A stretch of DNA of 16,786 nt from T1Sed10-49 sp046498405. Its GTDB lineage: Bacteria; Actinomycetota; Nitriliruptoria; Euzebyales; Egibacteraceae. The stretch lies in the NCBI GenBank assembly GCA_046498405.1, contig JAWOAS010000043.1:1-16786 (forward strand). Reading direction: 5' to 3'. Of the stretch, positions 6,744-15,219 are shown piece after piece (the stretch's first letter is position 1; each line of letters starts with the position of its first letter). The notes beneath the pieces are model-generated. The model made no database searches. It saw nothing but the letters and a program-made list of their open reading frames with translations, and was not told the DNA's origin. Made by a program: the position numbers and the translations under genes.

Positions 6744-7047
6744 CCCCACCGGACCCACCACCCGGCCCAAAGGTCGGCGCGGTGCGCGCGGCCGCGAGCC
6801 ACGCGCTCCCGCAGGTCGGCGGCGACGGGCACCGCCGGGGTCGTCGTGCGCACCGGGCCGGGGACGCCCCCCGCGGGGTGTGCGACGACGGCGCGACGCG
6901 GACGGGGCCGCGGAGCCACCCGGGGGCCCACGCGAGGCGCGAGGGCCGTCCACAGCCTGCGGCCGCGGCCCCGCGCGGGCCGGCCGCGGTGGCAAGGTGG
7001 TCGGGGACGACACCGGCGCGCAGCGCCGCGGCGCGGAAGGGGCAGAC
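6744..7047. other. 304-base intergenic region, no gene recognised
   Basis: This very GC-rich gap separates the protease gene from the nuclease pair. It contains several short self-complementary GC runs but no supported start with coding character and no clear promoter boxes. It may carry the promoter for the downstream two-gene operon. Confidence 0.35.
7035..7042 (+). promoter_or_regulatory. Ribosome binding site for the metallophosphoesterase GTG start
   Basis: GGAAGGGG lies 5 bases before GTG 7048. It selects this start over upstream in-frame codons, since the SbcD-like fold begins only a few residues later. Confidence 0.6.
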
Positions 7048-8295
7048 GTGAGCGAGTGGTGCTTCGTGCACGCCGCGGACCTCCACCTCGACACGCCGTT
7101 CCACGGGATCGCCCGCCTCGACGCCGACCTCGCCGCCCGCCTCCAGCAGGCCTCCCTCGAGGCCTTCGAGGCCCTCGTAGCCCTCACGCTCGAGCGCGAC
7201 GCCGCCCTGCTGCTGCTCGCCGGCGACGTCTACGACGGCGCCGAGCGCGGCGTCCGCGCCCAGCTCACCGTGCACCGCGAGCTGTCCCGCCTCGCCGAGG
7301 CGGGGGTGCGGACCTGCATCGTCGCCGGCAACCACGACCCGCTCGACGGCTGGTCGGCGATCGAGGCCTGGCCCGACCTCGTCACCGAGTTCGGCGCCGA
7401 CGAGCCCGGCGTCGTCGAGGTCGCGCGCGACGGCGAGCCGATCGCGGTCGTGACGGGGATGAGCTACGCGCGCCGCGACGAGGACCGCAACCTCGCGAGG
7501 ATGCTGCGGCGCACCGGCCTCGACGTGCCCCACATCGGCCTGCTCCACGCCAACGTCGGCTCGAACCCCGACCACGCGCCCTACGCCCCCTGCTCGCTCG
7601 ACGACCTGCGCCGCGGCGGGATGGACTACTGGGCGCTGGGGCACATCCACCGACGGGAGATCCTCCTCGACGGCAGCGACGGCGGCCCGTGGGCGGTCTA
7701 CCCCGGCAACCTCCAGGGCCGCAGCCCCAAGCCCTCCGAGCGCGGCGCGAAGGGCGCCTCGGTCGTCCACGTCCGCGACGGCAGGATCACCGACGTCGAG
7801 CACGTCAGCCTCGACCGCGCGCGGTTCGACGAGGTCGCCGTGGAGATCGGGCCCGACGACGACCTGCCGGCGGTGCACCGGGCCCTGACCGCAGGCGCCC
7901 GCCGCGCCGCGGTCGCGGCCGAGGGCCGGGCGCTCGTCCTGCGCGGGGTCGTCACCGGGCACGGCGCCGTGCACGGCGACCTCACCCGGCCAGGGGTCGA
8001 GGACGAGCTGCTCGAGACCCTCGACGCCGAGGCGCCCGCCGAGCCGCCCACCACGTGGACGGGCATCACCATCGGCACACGGCCGCCACGCGCGGCGGCC
8101 GACGAGCAGGCCGCCAAGGGGCTGCTGGCCGACCTCGCCGCCGTCGTCGACGAGGCGCGGACCGACCCCGAGGCGTGGGCCGACGGCCCGACGAGGGCCG
8201 CGAGCGCCGTCGGTGCCGACGTCGAGGTCGACGCCGAACTCGTCGACCGCGCCGCCGCCCTGGCCGCCGCGGAGCTGGAGCGCGACGAGGCATGA
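7048..8295 (+). CDS. SbcD/YhaO-like metallophosphoesterase (DNA exonuclease subunit)
   Basis: This 415-residue protein has the calcineurin-like phosphoesterase motifs in order: FVHAADLHLD (D11, H13), LLAGDVYDG (D60), VAGNHDPLD (N95, H96), LLHANVG (H167) and ALGHIHRRE (H199, H201). These form the two-metal centre of SbcD/Mre11-type nucleases. AADLHLD with 'TPFHGI' and the PGNLQGRSP strand are typical of the YhaO branch. The C-terminal third (about 260-415) lacks catalytic motifs and would be the capping and partner-binding region. The next gene overlaps by ATGA and encodes the matching ATPase, so the pair probably forms an SbcCD/Mre11-Rad50-like complex acting on DNA ends or hairpins. The GTG start is backed by its ribosome binding site. 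Family assignment is firm; the exact DNA substrate is inferred. Confidence 0.92.
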   Translation: MSEWCFVHAADLHLDTPFHGIARLDADLAARLQQASLEAFEALVALTLERDAALLLLAGDVYDGAERGVRAQLTVHRELSRLAEAGVRTCIVAGNHDPLDGWSAIEAWPDLVTEFGADEPGVVEVARDGEPIAVVTGMSYARRDEDRNLARMLRRTGLDVPHIGLLHANVGSNPDHAPYAPCSLDDLRRGGMDYWALGHIHRREILLDGSDGGPWAVYPGNLQGRSPKPSERGAKGASVVHVRDGRITDVEHVSLDRARFDEVAVEIGPDDDLPAVHRALTAGARRAAVAAEGRALVLRGVVTGHGAVHGDLTRPGVEDELLETLDAEAPAEPPTTWTGITIGTRPPRAAADEQAAKGLLADLAAVVDEARTDPEAWADGPTRAASAVGADVEVDAELVDRAAALAAAELERDEA

Positions 8296-11200
8296 GGATC
8301 ACGGGGTTCTCCGTCGGCGGGTTCGGGCTGCTCGCCGACCTCGAGGTCGACGGCCTGGGCGCGGGCACGACCGTCGTCAGCGGACCCAACGAGGCCGGCA
8401 AGTCGACGCTGCACGCCTTCCTCGTCAGGACGCTGTTCGGGCACCCGCGGGCCAACGACCGCCGCGGCCGGGACCGCCACGAGCCCCTGCGCGGGGGCCG
8501 CCACGGCGGGGTGGTGCACGCGCGGGACGACGACGGCGGCGTGTGGGAGGTCCACCGCCACACCACCGGCAGCCCGGTGCTGCGGGTCGTGCGCCCCGAC
8601 GGCACCGAATCGACGACGCAGGACGCGCTCGCCGACCTCCTCGGACGCGGCATCGACGAGCGCCGCTTCGAGCAGGTCTTCGCCATCGACCTCGACGCCC
8701 TCGCTGGCCTCGGGGCGCTGGCCGGCGACGCCCTCGACGAGCTGCTCCTCGACGCGGCCACCGTCGGCGCGGGTCGCTCGTTGCGCCGGGCGATCGCCGC
8801 GCTCGAGGAGCGCCGCGGCAACCTGTGGGCTCCCAGGGCGAGCAAGCCGCCGCTCAACGCCGCGCTGGCCCAACGCCGCGAGGCGGAGCGGCGGCTCCGC
8901 GAGGCCCGGGCGCGGGCGGACTCCTACGAGACCCAGCGCGCCATGGTGGCCCGCCTCGCCGGCGAGCTCGAGCGCGTGCGTGGGGAGCAGGCCCGCGTCG
9001 ACACCGAGCGTCGACGCCTGGCGCGCCTCAAGGAGCTCTGGCCGACGTGGCGGCGCCTGGCCGACGCCGAGGAGCGCCTGGCCGACGCCGACGGGGTCGA
9101 GGTGCCACCCGAGCTCGCCCAACGGGTCGCCGAGCTCGAGGTCGGCCGGGACGAGGCCAGGCGACACGCCGACGAGGCGCTGGCCGAGGCCGGCCGCCTC
9201 GAGGACGAGGCCGAGGCGATCACCGTCGATGACCGCCTCGCCGGCGTCGCCGAGCGGGTCGCCGCGCACGCCGAGAAGCGCTCGCTGCAGCAGGACCGGC
9301 GCCGGCGCCTCGAGCAGGCCACGGCGACGGCTCGATCGCAGGCCGAGGAAGCCACCGCCGCGCTCGAGGCGCTGCCGAGCGGCTGGGACGTCGAGCGGGT
9401 CGCGGCGCTGCCGACCGACCCGACGGTGGCGCCGGCGCTGCGCGGGGCCGTCGACCGGCTCCGCGCCGCCGAGCAGGACCTCGCGGCCGCCACCCGCGCC
9501 GGGCAGGAGGCCTCGGCCGAGCAGGAGCGGGCCGCGCAGCGCGCGCGCGAGGCCGCGAGCGCGGTTGGCGAGGAGCCGCCCGCCGACCTCCCGGCACGGC
9601 AGGCCGCAGCGGGGGCGCTGCGCTCGGCCCTGCCCGACCTTGAGCGGCTCGAGGCCGGTGCGGCGGCCGGCGGCAGCCCCCGCCGCTGGGTGCCGCTCGT
9701 CTCGGCGCTGCTGGCCCTCGGCCTGCTGGCCGCGGCCGGCCTGGCCCTGGCCACCGGGGCCGCGGCCGGCGCGGCGGGCGCGCTGCTCGCCGCGGTGGCC
9801 GCCGCCGCCGCGGCGGCCGGCGCCCACAAGGGTCCTGGCCCCACCGCCGGCGACGAGGCCGCCACGGCGGACCTGCGCTCCCAGGTCGCCGACGCCGGCC
9901 GCGTCCTCGGGCTCACCCCGCCCATCACCCGGCGCGACCTCGAGGCGGCGAGCCTCGAGACCGAGCGGCTCGCCGAGGAGCGCCGCCGGTGGGAGGAGCG
10001 CCGCGCTTCCGCCGCGCGCGACGCCGATGCCGCGGAACGGGCCGCCGCGGCCGCGCGCGAGGCCGAGGAGCGCAGGGTCGCGCGCGAGGCCGAGGTCGAG
10101 GAGGCCGCGGGGGCGTGGCGCCGCGCCGCCGAGCGCGCCGGCCTCGACCCGGGCACCGAGGCCGTCGGGGCCCCGGAGCTGCTCGCCGCCCTCGGTGAGG
10201 CGCGGCGGGCCCTCGCGGCCTCCCATCGGTCCGAGCGCGAGCGCGCGGAGCTCGCTGCCGAGGTGGAGGCCTTCGACGCGACGACCGCCGCCCTCTGCGC
10301 CGAGGCCGGCCGCGAGGTCGGCGCCGACCCCGACGCGTCGCTGGCGCGGCTCGCCGCCGACGTCGACGCCGACGCCAAGGCGCGGACCAGACGCCGGGCG
10401 CTGCTCGACGACGCCGAGCAGCAGCGCGCGCAGGCGCATGAGCACGCCGAGGAGGCCGACCGCCTCGACGCCGAGTTGGGCAGCGTCTACGAGCGGGTCG
10501 GGGTCGCCGACGCCGACGCGTTCGCCGCCGCCGCCGAGCGCGCCGCCGCACGCCGATCCGCGCGAGCCGACCGTGAGCAGGCCGAGGCGGACCTGCGCGA
10601 GCGCCTCGGCGGGGACGAGGAGGCTGAGCGGCTGCGCGACGAGCTCGCCCGGGGACGGGTCACCGCCTGGGACGACGAGCTCGCCGACCTCGAGCGCCAG
10701 CGCTCCGAGCTCGCCGAGGCGCATGAGCGCCTCGTGCGCGAGCACCACGACGCCGAGCGCGAGCTGCGCGAGATCGGCGAGGACGACGCGGTCGTGGCGG
10801 CGGCCTCGGAGGTCGAGCGACTCACCGAGCGTTGCCGTGAGCTCGCCGAGCAGTGGGCCACCGCCGACCTCGCCGCGGGGCTCCTGCGCACGACGCTCGA
10901 GCGCTTCGAGGAGGCCCACCAGCCCTCCGTGCTCGAGGAGGCCGGGGCCCTGCTCGCCGAGGCGACGACCGGCCGGTGGAGGAGCGTGCGACGGATCGAC
11001 GACGACCTCTACGTCGCGGGCGGCGGCGACCCGGTGCCGGCTGGGGCCCTGTCCCGCGGCGCCACCGAGCAGCTCTACCTGTGCCTGCGCCTGGCCCTGG
11101 CCAGCGAGCTCAACGCCCAGGGAGCGCGGCTGCCCCTGCTCATCGACGACCTCATGGCCAACGCCGATCCCGAGCGGGCCGAGGGCCTGGCCCGCGTCCT

Positions 11201-11360
11201 GGCGCGGGCCGCCACCGACCAGCAGCTCATCGTCTTCACCTGCAACCCGGTCACCGCCGACCGGGTCGTCGCAGCCGACCCCTCGGCGGGCGTGCTCAAC
11301 CTCGCCCCGGGCGGGCAGCAGGCGACCTGGCAGCGTCAGCCCCCACCCGCCACCCGCTGA
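8292..11360 (+). CDS. SbcC/YhaN-like AAA/ABC-type ATPase with coiled coils and a central hydrophobic hairpin
   Basis: This 1022-residue protein starts MRITGFSVGGFG and carries Walker A GPNEAGKST (31-39). Near the C-terminus it has an ABC-type signature LSRGATEQLYLCLRLALA (from 920) and Walker B PLLIDD with an acidic pair (952-953), then a VFTCNP strand. Between these lie long Glu/Arg/Ala-rich coiled-coil stretches (about 190-460 and 530-900). The coils are split by a hydrophobic block at about 466-513 (WVPLVSALLALGLLAAAGLA and more) that can make two membrane helices. That layout is characteristic of YhaN rather than classical SbcC, which has a zinc hook there. The start overlaps the metallophosphoesterase stop (ATGA). 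It probably powers the nuclease partner, perhaps at the membrane. The opposite strand also carries a very long open frame here, which I read as a shadow. Confidence 0.92.
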   Translation: MRITGFSVGGFGLLADLEVDGLGAGTTVVSGPNEAGKSTLHAFLVRTLFGHPRANDRRGRDRHEPLRGGRHGGVVHARDDDGGVWEVHRHTTGSPVLRVVRPDGTESTTQDALADLLGRGIDERRFEQVFAIDLDALAGLGALAGDALDELLLDAATVGAGRSLRRAIAALEERRGNLWAPRASKPPLNAALAQRREAERRLREARARADSYETQRAMVARLAGELERVRGEQARVDTERRRLARLKELWPTWRRLADAEERLADADGVEVPPELAQRVAELEVGRDEARRHADEALAEAGRLEDEAEAITVDDRLAGVAERVAAHAEKRSLQQDRRRRLEQATATARSQAEEATAALEALPSGWDVERVAALPTDPTVAPALRGAVDRLRAAEQDLAAATRAGQEASAEQERAAQRAREAASAVGEEPPADLPARQAAAGALRSALPDLERLEAGAAAGGSPRRWVPLVSALLALGLLAAAGLALATGAAAGAAGALLAAVAAAAAAAGAHKGPGPTAGDEAATADLRSQVADAGRVLGLTPPITRRDLEAASLETERLAEERRRWEERRASAARDADAAERAAAAAREAEERRVAREAEVEEAAGAWRRAAERAGLDPGTEAVGAPELLAALGEARRALAASHRSERERAELAAEVEAFDATTAALCAEAGREVGADPDASLARLAADVDADAKARTRRRALLDDAEQQRAQAHEHAEEADRLDAELGSVYERVGVADADAFAAAAERAAARRSARADREQAEADLRERLGGDEEAERLRDELARGRVTAWDDELADLERQRSELAEAHERLVREHHDAERELREIGEDDAVVAAASEVERLTERCRELAEQWATADLAAGLLRTTLERFEEAHQPSVLEEAGALLAEATTGRWRSVRRIDDDLYVAGGGDPVPAGALSRGATEQLYLCLRLALASELNAQGARLPLLIDDLMANADPERAEGLARVLARAATDQQLIVFTCNPVTADRVVAADPSAGVLNLAPGGQQATWQRQPPPATR

Positions 11361-11377
11361 GGGGCGACCCACCGCCC

Positions 11378-11417
11378 GGCCCCGGCGCGGCCGACGCCGC
11401 GAGGGCCCCGGCGCGGC
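11378..11417. repeat. 14-bp direct repeat flanking a hairpin between convergent genes
   Basis: GGCCCCGGCGCGGC occurs twice exactly, at 11378-11391 and 11404-11417, between the stop of the YhaN-like gene and the stop of the opposite gene. Between and partly within the copies, CGCGGC and GCCGCG form a 6-bp stem with loop CGAC (11386-11401). The hairpin could act as a two-way transcription terminator, although there is no T-tract on either side. Confidence 0.4.
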
Positions 11418-12028
11418 TCAGGGCAGGTCGACGAGGTCGCGGTCGAGACCGCGACGCTGCAGGCAGGACTGCGTGAGGACGTAGCCGATGTCGGCGTCCC
11501 AGGTGTGGGTCTCGGCGCCACGGCGGGTCACGGCGAAGCCGTAGCCGTGGGTGCGGTAGACCTGCCCGGAGAGCCGGGCGGCGGCCTGGGCGAGGTGGTG
11601 TCGGGGCGGTTGGTCGCGAGCACGACGCTGACCGTGCGCGGTTGTCGCGGCGGGATCCCCACGGCCCGGCGCAGATCCCGCCCGCGCCTCTCGGGACCGT
11701 GGCGCTCGAGGCTCGCGCGGCGCTGGGCGACGCTCGTCTGCTGCCGGGCGACGCTGCCCGCGAGCCTCGCGTGGTCGGCGTCGAGGAGGGCGAGGGTCAC
11801 CGTCGCCGCGGCGCCAGCGCCCGAGGCCAGCGGGAGGAGTCGACCGAGGGCAGCCTCGCTCGCGGAGGCGACGACGTGCGCGTGCCGTGGCGGCAGCGTG
11901 TCGAGGTCCGTCACCGGCGCGTCGAGGGTGACCACGGTCGCCGCGGCCCGGGCGCGGCGCTCGCGCCGTCGCTGGCGGCGGGACCGCCTCGACGGGCGCG
12001 GGGGTGGGGCGTTGGCGCATGGTGGCAC
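11418..12028 (-). pseudogene. Unrecognised protein gene with an apparent one-base frameshift
   Basis: Two adjacent minus-strand frames each look coding over half of this interval. The upstream frame (from GTG 12028 to about 11601) reads TVVTLDAPVTDLDTLPPRHA, then ATVTLALLDADHARLAGSVA and TVSVVLATNRPD. The downstream frame (about 11600 to TGA 11418) reads HLAQAAARLSGQVYRTHGYG, then THTWDADIGYVLTQSCLQRR. Adding one C at about 11600 gives NRPDHHLAQAAARL and one frame of about 203 residues. I see this as a single gene carrying a deletion or a sequencing error. No known domain, membrane segment or signal peptide is evident. The N-terminal 35 residues are Arg/Pro-rich and the start is uncertain: GTG 12028 fits the frame, while ATG 12020, better placed behind GAAGG, is in the other frame. 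Function unknown. Confidence 0.5.
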
Positions 12029-12272
12029 CTTCGGCAGCGCGCATGGCGCGGCGCTGTCACCGAGGCTGCGGGGCGGTGAACATCCGGTGATCGCTCATCG
12101 ACGACAGGCGCACCCCCTCGGTGGGCGCTGATCGCAGGATCGCCGGCTGGGGCGCCAACGACCTCGCGCGTCGGCTCTCCGACGTCGAAGCCGACCTCGC
12201 CTGCCTGCCTCGACGCCGCGTCGTCGCCGTGGCCAACACGGCCGGTGGCCTGCGCCGGGCCGGGCGCGGCGC
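12029..12272. other. Intergenic region upstream of the frameshifted gene, nothing recognised
   Basis: These 244 bases lie between the stop of the GGT gene and the start of the frameshifted gene, both on the minus strand. Short open frames on both strands have no coding character. It may hold the promoter of the frameshifted gene, but no boxes are clear. Confidence 0.35.
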
Positions 12273-13994
12273 TCAGTCCGGGGCCGACTCGATGGCGTGG
12301 TCGGCCTCGCGCCGTGGGTCGGTCGCACCACGCAGCTCACCGTCGTCGTAGTCGATCTCCAGAGCCTGGATCGAGCCGAAGTACAGCCTGCTGTCGGGCT
12401 CGGTGACCTGCGCCCACCCACGGCCGAGGAGGTCGTCCCGCAGCCCGGCGTAGCCGGCCTCGACCGCGAGGCTCCCGCCGTCGACGTGGAACCGCGGCGC
12501 CTCGACCACCTGCTCGAGCGGCTGGTCGTGCAGGCCCCAGCGGGCGATGGCGGCGGCCAGGACGTTGGGGATGCGCGGACCGCCGGGAGAGCCGAGCCCG
12601 AGCACGGGTCGACCCTGCTCATCGGCGAGGACGACCGGCAGGCTCCAGGTCACCGGCCGACGCCCCGGCTCGGGCTCGTTGACCCCACCCCGACCGAGGT
12701 CGAAGCGTCGCAGGTGGTCGTTGAGGAAGAAGCCGAGCGCGTGGTCGCGGGAGCCCCAGAAGTTCGTGATCGTGTTCGTCATCGACACCATCGTCCCGTC
12801 GGCGTCGACGGCGGTGATGTGGGTGGTGTTGGGGTCGCTCTCGTCGGCAGGCTGCCCCGGATCGACCGACGGGACCGCCTCGAGTCCGAGCTGGCTGGCC
12901 TCGGCCAGGGAGCGGTTGCGCTCCGCGTCGGTGAGCTCGTCGACGGGCACCTCGACGAAGTCGGGGTCGCCGAGCGCGCCTTCCTGCTCGGCCAGCGCGA
13001 TGCGCCAGGAGGCCGCCAGGGCGTGCACGAAGTCGGGCGTGTCCGGGTCGAGCTCGGCCAGGCCGAGGGTCTCGGCCAGCTGCAGTTGCTGGATGAGGCT
13101 GGTGCCGGGCAGGGCCGGCGCCGCCCCGATGACCTCGAGCTCGCCAACGGCGCCGGTGGGCGGCTCGGTCGACTGCACCTCGTAGGCCTCCAGCGAGGCG
13201 GGGTCGAGGCCGTCAACCGTGGCGGTGAGCTCCTCGGCGAGCTCGCCCTCGTAGAACGCCGCCGCCCCGTCCTCGGCGACGACGCGCAGCGTGTCGGCGA
13301 GCTCGGTCTGGACCATGGTCTCACCAGCTCGCAGCGGGGCTCCCTCGGGGTAGAGCTCGTCGAGCTCGCCGGTGGGCAGCACCGCGGAGTCCGACGCCAG
13401 CCGCTGCGCGAGCAGCTCGGAGACCTCCGCGCCCTCGGCAAGGGCGATCGACGGCTCGAGGAGCACGGCGAGGTCGAGCGCGCCGTGGTCGGCGCGCAAG
13501 CGCTCCATGCCCGCCACGAAGCCCGGCACCCCGGTGTTGCTCGGCGGGATCCCCTCGTCGGGGACGACGTCGCGGTAGTCGTAGGCGCGCGGCTGCTCGC
13601 CCTGCTCGAGCACGAGCGCCGCTCCTCCGCCACCGAGCCCCGAGGTGAACGGCTCGACGACCGATGAGGCGGTGGCGGCGGCGACCGCGGCGTCGGCGGC
13701 GGTCCCGCCGGCCTCGAGCGCCGCCATGCCGGCGGCGACCGCATCGGGATGCCCGGCACTGACCCCGTAGGCCTCGGGGGCGGCCGGGTCGGGCTCGGCT
13801 GCCTCCTCGGGCGGCTCGGTCTCCTCCTCGGGCTCGGACGGCGGCTCCTCGGAGCCGTCGGGGGTCGTGGGGGCCTCGGTCGGCTCCGGTGGGGCCTCGG
13901 TCTCGTCCTGCTCGCCACCGCCACTGCACCCGACGAGCAGCAGGGCAACACCGACCATCGACGCCCCGAGGCGTCGCCGAGACGTGGCACTCAT
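12273..13994 (-). CDS. ggt: Gamma-glutamyltransferase family protein (Ntn-hydrolase), lipoprotein
   Basis: This 573-residue protein starts at ATG 13994 behind GGAGAGG. Residues 1-23 are a lipoprotein signal (VGVALLLVGC, lipid site C23). A strongly acidic Pro/Glu linker follows (about 28-72), then the GGT fold. Family marks are AGGTAADAAVAA, TSGLGGGGAALV (118-128), YDYRDVVP with the glutamate-binding Arg at about R141, NTTHITAVDADG with the likely autocleavage nucleophile T390, TNTITNFWGS (N411), and GLGSPGGPRI. The precursor would split before T390 into large and small subunits outside the membrane. GGTs cleave gamma-glutamyl bonds such as those in glutathione. Two usual pocket motifs differ: the small-subunit PLSSM-like stretch reads RPVTWSLP, and the large-subunit PPSSGG-like stretch reads ALPGTS. 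It may therefore be a GGT-like hydrolase with other substrates. Family call firm, substrate open. Confidence 0.9.
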   Translation of the reverse strand: MSATSRRRLGASMVGVALLLVGCSGGGEQDETEAPPEPTEAPTTPDGSEEPPSEPEEETEPPEEAAEPDPAAPEAYGVSAGHPDAVAAGMAALEAGGTAADAAVAAATASSVVEPFTSGLGGGGAALVLEQGEQPRAYDYRDVVPDEGIPPSNTGVPGFVAGMERLRADHGALDLAVLLEPSIALAEGAEVSELLAQRLASDSAVLPTGELDELYPEGAPLRAGETMVQTELADTLRVVAEDGAAAFYEGELAEELTATVDGLDPASLEAYEVQSTEPPTGAVGELEVIGAAPALPGTSLIQQLQLAETLGLAELDPDTPDFVHALAASWRIALAEQEGALGDPDFVEVPVDELTDAERNRSLAEASQLGLEAVPSVDPGQPADESDPNTTHITAVDADGTMVSMTNTITNFWGSRDHALGFFLNDHLRRFDLGRGGVNEPEPGRRPVTWSLPVVLADEQGRPVLGLGSPGGPRIPNVLAAAIARWGLHDQPLEQVVEAPRFHVDGGSLAVEAGYAGLRDDLLGRGWAQVTEPDSRLYFGSIQALEIDYDDGELRGATDPRREADHAIESAPD

Positions 13995-14085
13995 CGGGAC
14001 CTCTCCAGACGGGAGCGCGCCACCCTAACGGCCTCACCGCCCGCGGCCCGAGGCGATCCCCGTCCAATGGTCGGGGCCGCGGTGC
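13995..14085 (-). terminator. Spacer with possible hairpin after the DUF418-like gene
   Basis: CCCCG (14058-14062) and CGGGG (14072-14076) pair around a 9-base loop that can add two more pairs after a mismatch. The element lies just past the stop of the minus-strand membrane-protein gene. It could slow or end transcription before the GGT gene, but it has no T-tract. The remainder of the spacer carries the GGT ribosome binding site. Confidence 0.25.
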
Positions 14086-15219
14086 TCACTCCAGCCAGCG
14101 GGGCAGGTGCAGGACGGCCTCGAGGGGACCACGCGGCAGCACCGCCCGCCACAGGGTCGCGACGACGACGCTGACGACCACGAAGGCCAGGAGGATGACG
14201 AGGGCGGGCCCGACGCGGTCGGCGGTGAGCAGGACCGGCGCGGCGTGGAGCGCGAGGAGGTGGCCGACGTAGGCGGTGAGGGCGAGCTGACCGGTGTGGA
14301 CCAGTGGTCGTGTCAGCCGCGGAGCGGCATCGGCGAGGTGGAGCGACACGGCGAGGACGACCGCGGCGATGGCCGTCGAGCCGATCAGCCAGAGCGGCAT
14401 CTGGCTGTGGGCGGTGTCGAGCGCGAGCTGGCTCCAGCCCGTCGGCTCGTCACCGAGGCCCAGCGCCGCGCGCAGCCCGCGGCTGATGACCGTCGCCGCG
14501 ACGGCCACCGCGGTCCCGAGGACGAGGAGCCGGCGGCGGACCACCGGCGAGCGCAGGTCGCGCCGGCCGAGCCACAAGCCGAAGAGGAACGGCGCGAGCC
14601 AGGTGATCAACGGGTAGGGACCGGAGAGCACGAGACCATGGAGGATGTCGGCGGCAGGGTCCGACCAGGCCACCGGCCCGCGGTCGAAGACGTCGGGTGC
14701 GCTCAGGCTGCCCCAGAGGAAGCCGGCGCTGCCCAGGGTGGCCACCACACCGGCCAGGCCCAGCACGCCGCGGTCGGGCAGGCGCAGCGCGGGGATCGCG
14801 ACGAGGAAGAGCACGGCGTAGACCTGCAGGATGACCGCGGCGCCGTGGTCGAGCTCCTGCAGCGCCAGACCCAGCGGCAGCAGCAGCGCGGCCCGCCACA
14901 GCAGGAACCCCCGTGCACGGCGCCTCGAGATCCGCGGCGAGGCGGCGAGCAGCGACACCCCGACCCCGGCGATGACCATGAAGAGCATCGACGCTCGCCC
15001 GTGCGCGACGGCGTAGAGGCCTCCCAGCCAGCCCTCGGCCTCGGTCGGCCCGACGTGCACCGCGAACATCCCGAAGATGGCCAGCGACCGCGCGAGGTCG
15101 ATCCCGGTGATCCTCGCGGAGGTCACCGCCGGCTCGGCCGGTGCCGGCGCCGACCCGGCGGGTTGCGGTCGCGGTGCCGCCGCGGCGGGCACCGCGTCGC
15201 GCTCATCAGGGGCCTTCAT
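14086..15219 (-). CDS. DUF418/YeiB-like multi-pass membrane protein
   Basis: This 377-residue protein has an Ala/Pro-rich cytoplasmic leader of about 33 residues. It then shows the signature RITGIDLARSLAIFGMFAVH (36-55), seen at the start of DUF418, DUF1624 and related acyltransferase-fold membrane proteins. About ten hydrophobic helices follow, for example GRASMLFMVIAGVGVSLLAA, FLLWRAALLLPLGLALQEL, VYAVLFLVAIPAL and TAIAAVVLAVSLHLADA. The C-terminal helix and tail (VVATLWRAVLPRGPLEAVLH) resemble the end of DUF418 proteins. ATG 15219 has GGAG at a short spacing. Members are uncharacterised; transfer of acyl groups across the membrane is suspected from fold relatives. Neighbours on the same strand are FeoC upstream and GGT downstream, with no obvious functional link. 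Confidence 0.85.
   Translation of the reverse strand: MKAPDERDAVPAAAAPRPQPAGSAPAPAEPAVTSARITGIDLARSLAIFGMFAVHVGPTEAEGWLGGLYAVAHGRASMLFMVIAGVGVSLLAASPRISRRRARGFLLWRAALLLPLGLALQELDHGAAVILQVYAVLFLVAIPALRLPDRGVLGLAGVVATLGSAGFLWGSLSAPDVFDRGPVAWSDPAADILHGLVLSGPYPLITWLAPFLFGLWLGRRDLRSPVVRRRLLVLGTAVAVAATVISRGLRAALGLGDEPTGWSQLALDTAHSQMPLWLIGSTAIAAVVLAVSLHLADAAPRLTRPLVHTGQLALTAYVGHLLALHAAPVLLTADRVGPALVILLAFVVVSVVVATLWRAVLPRGPLEAVLHLPRWLE

Noticed and set aside
5931..7187. 418-codon minus-strand frame opposite the protease and the intergenic gap
   Set aside because: The plus-strand protease has a complete catalytic triad and lipoprotein signal. The minus frame is Arg/Pro-rich with no recognisable motif.
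7698..11372. Very long open frame (about 1224 codons) on the minus strand opposite the YhaO/YhaN genes
   Set aside because: It has no domain or supported start. Its translation is Gly/Leu/Arg-rich shadow sequence produced by GC-rich codon bias of the real plus-strand genes, which show full catalytic motifs.
12057..12351. Short open frames on both strands between the frameshifted gene and GGT
   Set aside because: No coding character, no ribosome binding site, and partial overlap with the GGT gene end.
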